From Laccaria trichodermophora (taxonomy: Eukaryota; Basidiomycota; Agaricomycetes; Agaricales; Hydnangiaceae), in the NCBI GenBank assembly GCA_018417955.1, contig JACTVC010000004.1:1-64000 (forward strand): DNA of 64,000 bases, in the 5' to 3' direction. The stretch's first letter is position 1. Every line of letters starts with the position of its first letter. The notes beneath the pieces were generated by a model. The model had not been told where the DNA came from and searched no databases. It saw nothing but the letters and a program-made list of their open reading frames with translations. This document shows positions 36,223 to 46,319 of this stretch, one piece after another. The position numbers and the translations under genes are program-made.

Positions 36223-36939
36223 AGATAATCTAACTTTGTAGTCTATGTCTGACATCTGCAGTCTTTTATTGTATATCAGTCAACTTTGTAGTATAAGTTT
36301 GCTACAGTGTTCAGGGTACAGAGCAGACATCCAAATATGGTAATCCATTAAAAAATAGTTATAAAATGTCAAGAAAATCAGTGAAAATTAAAGGATGGTG
36401 CTTATTGTTAGTAATGATGATGGGTAACAGTTTCAGGCTCTAGGGTAGACTTCCAAATATGGTAATCTACCTGCATATAATCAGAAAATAAGCAAAAAAC
36501 AATAGAAATGTTTTTTATTGATGGTGATGATGCTGGGGTAATGTGTTTAGAGTCCAGAAGAAGACTTATATAGAAAGATTTACTTGTGTGTGATAAAAAT
36601 GTACCCAGAATGACAGAAAAAAGAAGAAAAAATAGAAATTGGTTTCTATTGCCTTTGCAAAAGAGGACTCGTTTCTGCCATGCTTGCAATGGCCTTTAAC
36701 ACAAGTCTTGACAATGGAAGCAGTTCAGAATATAGCTCACATAGAGTCGAGAAGCTACAGTGTATGGCTACAACTTTCATTTTCACCATTTTTCATAATT
36801 GATCATGTGACTATCATCCCAAGATCCCATTACATGGACCCTGATAGATAAAATTATTCTTCTCTTGGTTTTCTTCACTTTTTGGTCAAACAAGGTGATA
36901 TTGTCTTTCTGGAATGGACTCTGAAGGCAGTGTCTGATG

Positions 36940-37620
36940 TTCTATACATCATTCAAATATCTTTCTCATTTTTCTGCTATTTTCCACCTAATTTTGGATA
37001 TATTACCATATTTGGAACTAGACCCTGGACCCTGACAACATTACCTCATGTTATCACCAAGAATAAGCACTATCTCCCATTTTTTCCTGATTTTTGGGGT
37101 ATTTTTTGGCCATCTTTGGGTATATTACCATATTTAGAAATGGACCCTGGACCCTGACAACATTACTCAACATTATTACTAGCAATGGGCACCATTCCCC
37201 AGTTTTTCTAATTTTTTTGGCTTTTTTTCAGGCTGTTTCTGCTATATTACCATATTTAGGTATGCACCCTGGACCCTGAAAACAACCCCCAATGTCATCA
37301 CCAATGATGAACACCACCCTCCATTTCTTTCTGATTTTTCAGTTATTTTGTGGTTATTTTTGGCTAAATTACCATATTTGGAAATGTGCCCTGGACCCTG
37401 AAAACAACCTCCAACATCATCACCAATAGTGAGCACCTCCCCCAAATTTTTCTGAATTTTCTGCTATTTTATTGTTATTTTACATCTGAAAAAGCGTACA
37501 TTTCCTAATTTAGACATGCCCCCTGGACCCTGAAAACAACCTCCAACATCATCATCAACAGTGAGCACCACCTCTGATTTTGCCTGATTTTTCTGCTATT
37601 TTAGTGCTATTTTTTATTTA
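36940..37620. repeat. ~122-bp array, A type
   Basis: CCCTGGACCCTGA occurs at 37023, 37145, 37267, 37389 and 37521 (spacings 122, 122, 122, 132). Each unit contains TTACCATATTT, a CATCATCACCAA-like stretch and a T-rich part. A related reverse array lies at 36230-36650. Confidence 0.9.
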
Positions 37621-37624
37621 AAAA

Positions 37625-38560
37625 TGATATCATGTGGATTCAAGTTCAGTATACAGAAACCAACATTTCCTGAGGATACATATGTCATTTCAGACTAATT
37701 ATTTGTATTTACCTACATTCAGCCCCATTTCAGAATAATCCTACAATTAAGGAGTGCAAACTGCAAAAAAAAAAATCATGTCATTTGGACCAGATTTGGC
37801 AGAGTTGCATATAAAACTTCATTTCCACCAAGATAGATTACTAATCATTCAACATGGGCAAACAATTCTACCACATGTGCAGTAAGTCAGTTTGCATTTG
37901 TTTTTAACCATGTGATATCATGTGGATTCAAGTTCAGTATACAGAAACCAACATTTCCTAACAATACATATGTCATTTCAGACTATTTATTTGTATTTAC
38001 CTACATTTATCCTCATTTGAGAATAATCCCACAGACAAGGATTGGATACTGCAAAAAAAACTGTGTCATTTGGATCTGAAGTGGCAGAGCTACATAGAAA
38101 CCTTGGTTTCTGCCAGCAGAGATTACTAAGCATTCAACATATACAAACAGAACTACCACACGCGCGGTAGGTCACTTTGCATTTGTTTGCAACCATGTGA
38201 TATCATGTGATTCAAGTGCAGTATACAGAAACCAATGTTTCCTGAGAGTACACATGTCATGTCAGACTATTTATTTATATTTACCTACATTTAGCCTCAT
38301 TTCAGAATGGTCCTATAATTAAGGAGTGCAAACTGCAAAAAAAACCATGTCATTTGGACCAGATTTGGCAACTACATACATAAAACCAACATTCCCTGAG
38401 AGTACACATGTCATTTTGAACTATTTATTTGTATTTACCTACATTTAGCCTCATTTCAGAATGATCCTACAATTAAGGAGTGCATACTGCAAAAAAAACC
38501 ACGTCATTTGGACCAGATTTGGCAGAGCTACATACAAATCTTCATTTTCGCTAAAAATGA
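37625..38560. repeat. ~287-bp array
   Basis: GATATCATGTGGATTCAAG recurs at 37626, 37913 and 38199, with ACATTTCCTGAG, GTCATTTCAGACTATTTATT and CATGTCATTTGGACC in each unit; each ends in a short palindrome of CTACCACACGCGCGGTAG type. Homologous array at 53220-54530. Confidence 0.85.
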
Positions 38561-38570
38561 TGACTAAGCA

Positions 38571-38634
38571 ATGACGTGCGCCAAGGATCGTCTGAACCCC
38601 AGCACAGGTTCAGACGATCCTTGGTGCACGTCAT
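38571..38634. mobile_element. Hairpin element with ATGAC ends
   Basis: ATGACGTGCGCCAAGGATCG is inverted as CGATCCTTGGTGCACGTCAT with further pairing (TCTGAACC/GGTTCAGA) around a short loop. Confidence 0.85.
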
Positions 38635-39424
38635 AATTTGGTGTCATTTGGCTAACTGCTTTTGCGTGCAGCTCATATTACTAATTTTGAAAGAAAATAC
38701 TGTAACTCTGTCAAATCTATTCCGAATTACATAAAATAAAATCCAGAAAAAAGCTAGAATTCCGCGCAATTCGATTACGTAGATTTGTGCACTATATATT
38801 ACATAATTGACATGTCATTTCCCAGCTTATATGTGCAATTCTGAAAGAAAATACTGCAACTCTGTCATATCTGATCCAAATTACATAAGATAAAATGCAA
38901 AGATACTATACAACTGCAAGAAATTTAATTACATACATTGTAGTAGTATACATTACATAATTGGTCCTGAAAATGAGAAAAGCATCTGTAAAAGTGTATT
39001 CAAAAGAAAAGCTGCCACTTACTGGATACCACTTATAACAAGACTATAAATAACTGCTGCCACATGCACTAGTTCACATAGCTATATATAATGTGACAAC
39101 TATACAATGGACATGATGCAATAGAACTGATGAACAATAGTGTTTGGCAGATAGATGAATTGCCATTAACTGGTGGTGACCATGTTGAGTGACAATCTGT
39201 GCCATCACTGGACAGATCACATGGTCAGTAAAACCTTTTACTTTATACCATCAACTGATGCCAGAAGCATACAAAGCTAGAGTGCCTGAAACCTCTGAAA
39301 ACCTGAATGTGAGAAACCATCAATTTTCATGGGAAAAAGGCAAAGTTCAGTGTTAGAACACTGAAAATTTTCTTGAGATCAAGGGTAATAAACGAGTCTC
39401 TTTGTAAACTCAGAGGACTTGTAA

Positions 39425-39674
39425 TGAGAGTTCACACCATCACCAGATACTATCAACTACAAAAATGATGACAGAAGTCTATAAATAACTAGAGTGCCTG
39501 AAACCCTGAACATAGAAGACTACAAAAGGCTAGAGTCCCTGAAACACTGAACACTGAACATGGGAAACCATCAATTTTCGTGAGAGAAAGGCAAAGTTCA
39601 GCTTTAGAATGCTGAAAATTTCCTTGAGATCAAGGGTAATAAATGAGTCTCTTCGTAAACTCAGAGGACTAGTA
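39425..39674 (-). mobile_element. Second A-type 5'-terminal fragment
   Basis: Directly abuts the 5' end of the outer A element. It matches 55280-55523 and ends in its own hairpin (GGACTAGTA). Only the terminal ~250 bp is present. Confidence 0.8.
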
Positions 39675-39716
39675 AATGCATTGTCATGCATGGTGTTGAG
39701 TCAATTGAAAACAAAG

Positions 39717-39869
39717 TACTGTACCATTTCGATCAATTCGGCAGTCACATGACTTTTTTGTGTTTTTGATGAATCTTAAAAAATCGGACAAATTGAGAAA
39801 AAATTAAATCCGGGGTCAAAAAAAATTGGCGTTACATGTTACTGCCGAATTGATTGAAACGGTACAGTA
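39717..39869. mobile_element. Mariner-like MITE, TA flanks
   Basis: TA CTGTACC...GGTACAG TA with 27-29-bp TIRs ending inward at AATTCGGCAGT/ACTGCCGAATT. TA at both sides fits a Tc1/mariner-type duplication. The flanks ATTGAAAACAAAG and CTTTGTTTTCAAT are themselves inverted. Confidence 0.75.
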
Positions 39870-39944
39870 GAGACAACAGTGTCTTTGTTTTCAATGTCAT
39901 TGAAAACAAATAGGTGCAATCTGAACTACCGTGCGCACGGTAGT

Positions 39945-40630
39945 TGTTATGGTACCCTCATCGCAATCAGTACAGTCTTCAATTCCTATTCCCTCTTATC
40001 CCATTATGTCTCCTGATCCTATGCTATATTCTCTCATCTGTATATTAACTTAATAGCGTGTTTATACCCGGATCCAACATGACTATGTTCTTTGTACGCG
40101 ACACATCTGTTTAATACTATTTGGCAAGCGTAGTACTAACAAACAGACACAAATGTAGAATAAGATACAATCGTACTTACTAGAAGGCTTCAGAAGGTTC
40201 TAACACCTTCTCTTGGAATCTAGAATCATTAGTAGAGTACTTAAGATGTTCGTAAACCGTGAATGAAGGATACCTCTTTTTTACCCATAAAACTTCATGT
40301 GAACTTATTAAGTTTAAGTACAACTTGGACCATTAAGTAACTGATAAAGCCGTGTGCTATCGTATACTTAAATCAGAAGCATTAACATCTCAGTACTAAC
40401 GTCTCCGATACTAGTTGCATCATCCACGTCGTCAACGCAGAAGTAATCAAGACTACGATTCATGTCAAGGATTCATGTGATCCAAGGAATACAATCATGC
40501 ACTCGACTCATCTTCAGCCTCATTTGCTGGAGTACAGGACTATCATTAGTAAGTAGTACTTACTATCCAAGTTACTAACTATTGTGTATTTGCAGGAATA
40601 CACCAACGTTCGAGTCGAGGAACTCTAACA
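39945..40630. mobile_element. Solo LTR, 686 bp, TSD GTAGT
   Basis: TGTTATGGTACC ... CTCTAACA flanked by GTAGT on both sides (39940-39944, 40631-40635). Removing the LTR and one GTAGT restores the palindrome CAATCTGAACTACCG/CGGTAGTTCAGATTG around 39918-40644. It is unrelated to the other LTRs in the window. Confidence 0.9.
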
Positions 40631-40675
40631 GTAGTTCAGATTGTCTTTGTTTTCAACATCATTGAAAACAAATAT

Positions 40676-40722
40676 GTGCAATCTGAACTACCACACATGC
40701 GGTAGTTCAGATTGCATATGAT
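40676..40722. repeat. Palindrome, sister of the LTR-split one
   Basis: GCAATCTGAACTACC and GGTAGTTCAGATTGC face each other with a CACATGC-like centre. Preceded, as at 39880-39915, by a TTTTCAA...TTGAAAA hairpin. Confidence 0.8.
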
Positions 40723-40756
40723 GATTACTATTTGCATTGAACATTCCCACCAAATT

Positions 40757-40820
40757 ATGACATAGGACTGGGTTCATCTGAGCCCCAGCTAGGGCTCAGA
40801 CAAGCCAAGTCCTACATCAT
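40757..40820. mobile_element. Hairpin element with ATGAC ends
   Basis: ATGACATAGGACTGGGTTC...GGCTCAGACAAGCCAAGTCC TACATCAT, imperfect stem of about 28 bp around AGCTAG. Confidence 0.7.
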
Positions 40821-40830
40821 AGGCTATTTT

Positions 40831-41399
40831 ATACAATGTCACCAAAGGCCACTGCCTGTACCATCCACCTGCCGATGCCCTACACCAGCTGCCCCATAAC
40901 GACAGCTCCCCAGTAATGAGTGCTTGCAACAGCATGCAATGCATTGCCACATTGCTGCCAGGCGACGTGACAATGAGATGACGAATGACATGATTTCATC
41001 ATCTTAGGTGAGTCCTGACTGCCCCACCTTTTACTGACACCATTATGTGAAGGCAACATCACTCAGCAACACCACTTACTGAACTACCATGGGTAGTTGA
41101 TTTGACTAACATTTTGATACACTTTGTTGACTGTCAAACAACTCCTCAAAATTACTCAACATACTTACCAGCCAACTACATTTAAAGTGAGCTGTTGTCT
41201 ACATTATGAGACAGGCTTAACATTCTAAGTTGATACCATAGATCTAAGAACCAGACTGCAACTATGAGTGAGGACATACACAATGTTGTTGAAGCTAGCT
41301 CAAAATACTTCTATAATATGTCTACATTTCCTAGTACTATCTGCCAATAAAGTTCAACAAATGTATGGCTGTCTACAGCACTACAGGACCAATTCAAAT
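40831..41399. other. Spacer, no gene recognised
   Basis: A slightly GC-richer patch at 40840-41010 could be a captured fragment, but no frame is convincing. The rest is AT-rich. Confidence 0.35.
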
Positions 41400-41647
41400 A
41401 GACAAAACCTTGTACTGTGTACCATCAACTACAAAGATGATGATGGAAGTGTACAAATAGCTTGAGTGCCTGAAACCCTGAAACCCTGAATATGAAAGAC
41501 TACAAAAGGCCCAAAACCCTGAAACCCTGAATGTGGGAAACCATCAATTTTCGTGGGAAAAAGGCAAAGTTCAGCGTTAGAATGCTGAAAAATTCCTTGA
41601 GATCAAGGGTAATAAACGAGTCTCTTCGTAAACTCAGAGGACTCGTA
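41400..41647 (-). mobile_element. Third A-type 5'-terminal fragment
   Basis: CATCAATTTTCGTGGGA, the CAGCGTTAGAATGCTG hairpin and the terminal hairpin ending GGACTCGTA at 41647. The next base starts C-type sequence. Confidence 0.75.
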
Positions 41648-43610
41648 AAATAGTAATAATAAAGTAATGTTAAAAATACTGGAGTACAAAATACAGTGTC
41701 TGAATGTTTTCCAATATGATAATCAGCAGAAACATAGGCAGAAAAATAAAATAAAAATTCAAATGATATGTGATAATTTTGATGTACTGTTTACTTGGCC
41801 TGTGCATATTTCCAAGTATGGTAATTAACGAAAATATAGCCAGAAAATTAGAAGAAAAACAGAAAAATAATGTAATATTATTGACATACTATGAACATAT
41901 TTTGTGCACATTTCCTAATATAGTAATTAATACAAATATAATTAGAAAAATGGGGAAAAAATCATGTGATGTAAATAGATCTTGGTGCACTGTTTACTTG
42001 GTCTGTGCATATTTCCAAATAAAGTAAATAATGAAAATAGATCCAATTAGAGCCAAAAGAGGAAAATAATAGACTATTGTCAGGAATATTGAGGTACCAT
42101 ATACATAGTTTATATGCATTTTCTAATATAGTAATTGATACAAATATACTGTAAGAATCAGAAAAGAAAAGAGAAAAAAAGGACAGACATACCATTGACT
42201 GTTATTGACAATGTGGGTGCATGGTGGACATGACCTGTGCATATTTCCAAATAGGGTAATTTGTGCAAATATAGCCAGAAAATTGCAATAAAATGAGAGT
42301 AGCATTGGGGAAAATGTAGATGGTAATTACTGGTGGTCATAATATTGCAAAGCTGATTTCAGAGTCCATTTTGCATTTTTGAATGAGAAATGTTACTATT
42401 TTAAATGAAAATCATTTATAAAATATGGTAAAAATGAGAAAAAATAGGACTTCTTGTTGGGTGTTGTAAAGGTCTAAAATACAAAGCTAAAAAACAAAAT
42501 TCAAGTATTTCTAATAGAGAGATCAGAATTCTGGAGGATTCTAGCCATTTCTGCAGAAATAAGTGGGGCACAACAAAGTACTGGCAGTCATGATGGTGTT
42601 AAATTTAATACATTATTATAGTCAACAAATACAAATACATCACCTATACATTTACATGAAACATCAGACTCTGACAATCCTCAGAACTCTCCAGTGCTCA
42701 GGAACATACCTCTATGGGAGTGAGAAAATATAGCTAGCATAGTAAATGTAACAATCCCCAGAACTCTCTCTAGTTTTCAGAAACATAGGTTTACTGCAGT
42801 GAAGAATATGGCTTGCACATCAGCCAATATTTACCTCTGGTAATTTGCATGAATAATAGACAACAGTAATGATTCAGTTGGTAAGGCTAATCTATTGTAG
42901 GCAATTACCAATATAAACTCAATATAAGAGCAGTTAGTAAAAACCTTTATTATCTGATGAAGCAGAATTTAGAGGCTATAACTATATAAAAAATGGCTGA
43001 ATACCAATAGATACAGTTGCATGCAATATATAATCTGCTGTTTCTATAATAAAAATATAATATAAAAGTTAAAGAGCAAGTTTAGGACCAAAATTATATT
43101 TATGATAAATTTTGTAGAAAAGTTGAATCCAGAAGATAAAAGTTTGAATGGTCAGAAATTTTTGAAGTTTTTTTTTTGGAAACTAGGACCCCAGATACTC
43201 CATGACACTGGCAGGAAATCTTTTGCCTGTGTGACATGGCTAAAACATTTCCAAGCAGTGTGACATGGTCAAAAGATTTTTCAGCGGTGTGACATGGCTC
43301 AAACATTTTTCAGCAGTGTGACATGGCTAAAACATTTCCGACCAGTCTGAAACACTTCAAATATTTCCTACCACTCTAACATGCTTCAAACATTTCCAAC
43401 CACTTTCAGATGGCTAGGATATTTTTCAATACAAAATATCAACCCAAACATTTCTGGTCACAATATTAAAGATCAAACATTTTCTACCCAATCCAATATT
43501 ATATTTTCTCCCAAAGGCAAAACAATAAATGGCTGGCACAACCTATTAGCCTGGATACATTCTTATATTTTACCAGGCTAATAGCTTGGTCAAGGTGGGT
43601 GACTGAAGTG
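41648..43610 (+). mobile_element. C-type repeat element, copy 3 (plus)
   Basis: Same order as copy 2: ~110-bp units (41790, 41900, 42000, 42110, 42240), body, GTGTGACATGGCTAAAACATT repeats (43230-43390), hairpin TTAGCCTGG...CCAGGCTAA, end GACTGAAGTG at 43610. Confidence 0.75.
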
Positions 43611-45265
43611 AATCCTACAGAATTCTGATCTCTCTATTAAAAATAGTTGAATTTTCTTTTTTAGATATGGATTTTAGACCTTGACAACAGTACTCAACAA
43701 GAAGTCCTATTTTTTCTCATTTTTACCATATTTTATCAATGATTTTCCTGGAAAATAGTAATATTTCTCATTTGAAAATGCAACATGGACTCCAAAATCA
43801 GCCCTGCAACATTATGACCACCAGTAATTACCATCTACATTTTCCCCAATGTTACTCTCATTTTATTGTGATTTTCTGGCTATATTTGCACAAATTACCC
43901 TATTTGGAAATATGCACAGGTCATGTCCACTATGCACCCACATTGTCAATAACAGTCAATAGTATATCTGTCCTTTTTTCTCTCTTTTCTTTTCTGATTC
44001 TTACAGTATATTTGCATCAATTACTATATCAGAAAATGCACATAAACCATGTATATGGTATTTCAATATTCCTGACAAAATTCTATTATTTGCCTCTTTT
44101 GGCTGTAATTTTCTGGCCATATTTTCATTATTTACTATATTTTGAAATATGCACAGACCAAGTAAACAGTCCATCAAGATCTATGTACATCACATGATTT
44201 TTATTTTATTTTTCTAATTATATTTGTATTAATTACTATATTAGCAAATGTGCACAGGCCATGTATATACCCAATATTGTCAACAATGGGTCCATTTTCT
44301 CATTTTTCTGCCTATATTTGTATCAATTACTATATCAGAAAATGTGCACAAACTATGTTTATAGTATGTCAATATTGTCAATAATAGTACAGTATTTTTC
44401 TGTTTTTCTTCTGATTTTCTAGCTATATTTTCGTTAATTACCATACTTGGAAATATGCACAGACCAAGTAAACAGTACATCAAGATTATCACATATTATT
44501 TCAATTTATTTATTTATTTTTCTGCCTATATTTATGTTGATTACCATATTGGAAAATGTGCACAGACCCTGCACATTGTACCCCAATATTTTTAACATTA
44601 CTTTTTACTTTTATTTTTATTTTATTTTATTTTTCTGATTTTCTGGCTTTATTGAATTTCCTCTATTATTTTTTCTCTTTCTCTTCAATTTTTCATGTAG
44701 AAATGCAAGACTTACTTTATTTTGCCATTGTAGTAGCCACATTATTCTGGTGTAAATACTAGATAAGTGCTAAAATCTTTGCTGGCTATCACATGATATG
44801 TCACATGATCAAACCACATGACATATCACATGATCTATATCATATAATCAGACCACATGATACATCACATAAGCAGACCACATGATACCTCACACAATCA
44901 TATCACATGACTGATCACATGTCATATCACATGACTGTATCATATGATATGCAATATGAACAACTATATGATGCATTTATCATGTGCCTATCAGATGAAA
45001 CCATATCAGCTGGAGTCAGACATCAATTTTCTGGCCATATTTTCACTAATTACCACATTTGGAAATGTGCACAGACCAAGTAAACAATACATTAACATTA
45101 TTAATGACCATTTCCAGCATGTGAATTTCTTTTCTTATTTTTTTCTCACTTTTTGGCTGTAATTTCAGTACTTACTATATAGGGAACTGTGCACAGACCA
45201 TGTAAATATCACCCCATCATCAACACCCAATTTCTTTCTGATTTTATTCTAGTAGTATTTCAAAT
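43611..45265 (-). mobile_element. C-type repeat element, copy 4 (minus, truncated)
   Basis: Begins at AATCCTACAGAATTCTGATC, the inverse of 42521-42545 in copy 3, so the terminal ~1065 bp is missing. It then follows the body and ~110-bp units in reverse, with a CACATGAT-rich stretch at 44795-44955. Confidence 0.75.
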
Positions 45266-46319
45266 TTGGGTAGTCTAATGGATTATATGTGCATTAAATG
45301 TGGAAGCTGTCAATGAAAGTGCTATGGCAAGCTGGAATGACAATTGCCAGCTGTGATCTTGGTCACAGCTACAGTCCAAAGAGAGGAAGAATGAGGGTTA
45401 GAAACTAGATGTGGGTGTATTTTAGCAAGATTCAAGATTGCTCCAGATATTCAAAGCTACCCTGGAAATCCATGAGAGGTCGACTACAGATGCAGGAAGA
45501 GATAACAGTGCAGATCTGATAAGACCTGCCCTGATAGACTGGGTCTTGTGACACCAGAGTCACTAAATAGGCATTCAGTTACACTAAATAAAAGATTACA
45601 GCTTGTCAGCAGGTTGGTGGTTTGAACCAAGCCAGAGGCAAGATTACATTGCCAGTTCATTTACAACTGTAGCAGTAAGTGACAAGTTGCAAGGTGAGAT
45701 CCCCTGGAGTCACCTATATCATGATGACTACATGTTGGAAGGTCCTGGTTGATGTCATAGAGTAGGGGAGGCTGTAAGGCTGTATTAGGTATGCAGCTGT
45801 CTACACTACCACATATATGGACCAGTAGATGAAGGAGTAATCTTTCATTTATCCAACCTTTTGGTGTAGAATTTCCAGAGAAGGAGTGGGGATTGTGCAG
45901 TGGAATTCTGAAGCATGAATGATCTCCACTAGATACTAGCAGAATATCTCTTGAATCAAGATCTGACTTATATTGTAGCCAATCACAGCTTGGTCTTAAC
46001 ACCATTATCATTTTGGCTCACTATACAACATTCATCAACAGCTCCCCATATATAACACATAGATAGTGTGTTACACATCTGCTGGGGGGTGAGGATCATT
46101 GAATAAAGCATTTTATATGCTCATAGTGATCATCTAGTTACTGTCATTTGTAGATAGTATAGACATATTGCATACCCTGTAGGAAATTCAGTATATTGGT
46201 TCTTGATATTATATAAAACCATTGTAAATGGTGCAGAGGATTCCACAAAGTAGAGGAGTAAGGGCTCTTGTTTGGGTATTGTCTTTGGCATGGGGACAGA
46301 GCAGCAAAACATAAGAGCA
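45266..46319. other. Module M copy 2 and unassigned sequence
   Basis: 45270-45545 matches module M. 45600-45660 has GGTTTGAACC, close to a pol III B box, without a convincing A box. The remainder to 46319 shows no recognisable gene. Confidence 0.45.

Larger units (their letters stand above)
31939..36706 (+). mobile_element. A-type Helitron2-like element, inner, with captured gene
   Basis: The 5' end TACGAGTCCTCT with hairpin begins at 31939; the 3' end AGAGGACTCGT, hairpin GCCAT...ATGGC and CACAAGT is at about 36666-36706. The empty site is seen at 52433 (CATATAT followed directly by CTTGACAATGG), so the boundaries are exact to one T. Contents: inverted satellite array (32260-34555), non-coding stretch, Cys-rich gene remnant (35590-36222), and ~122-bp repeats in the 3' part. 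Confidence 0.85.
31724..39423 (-). mobile_element. A-type Helitron2-like element, outer, interrupted
   Basis: The 3' end on the left (ACTTGTGTAAGAGGCC, internal inverted repeat ACGAGTCCTCT at 31752-31762) and the 5' end on the right (hairpin ending GGACTTGTA at 39423) bracket 7700 bp, of which 31939-36706 is a nested insertion. The remaining 2932 bp runs parallel to the uninterrupted element at 52219-55523: CTTGACAATGGAAGCAG segment, ~122-bp array, ~287-bp array, hairpin, 5' end. No protein is encoded. Confidence 0.8.

Noticed and set aside
45600..45660. tRNA-derived SINE
   Set aside because: GGTTTGAACC resembles a B box, but no A box at proper distance, no foldable tRNA and no terminal repeat were found.
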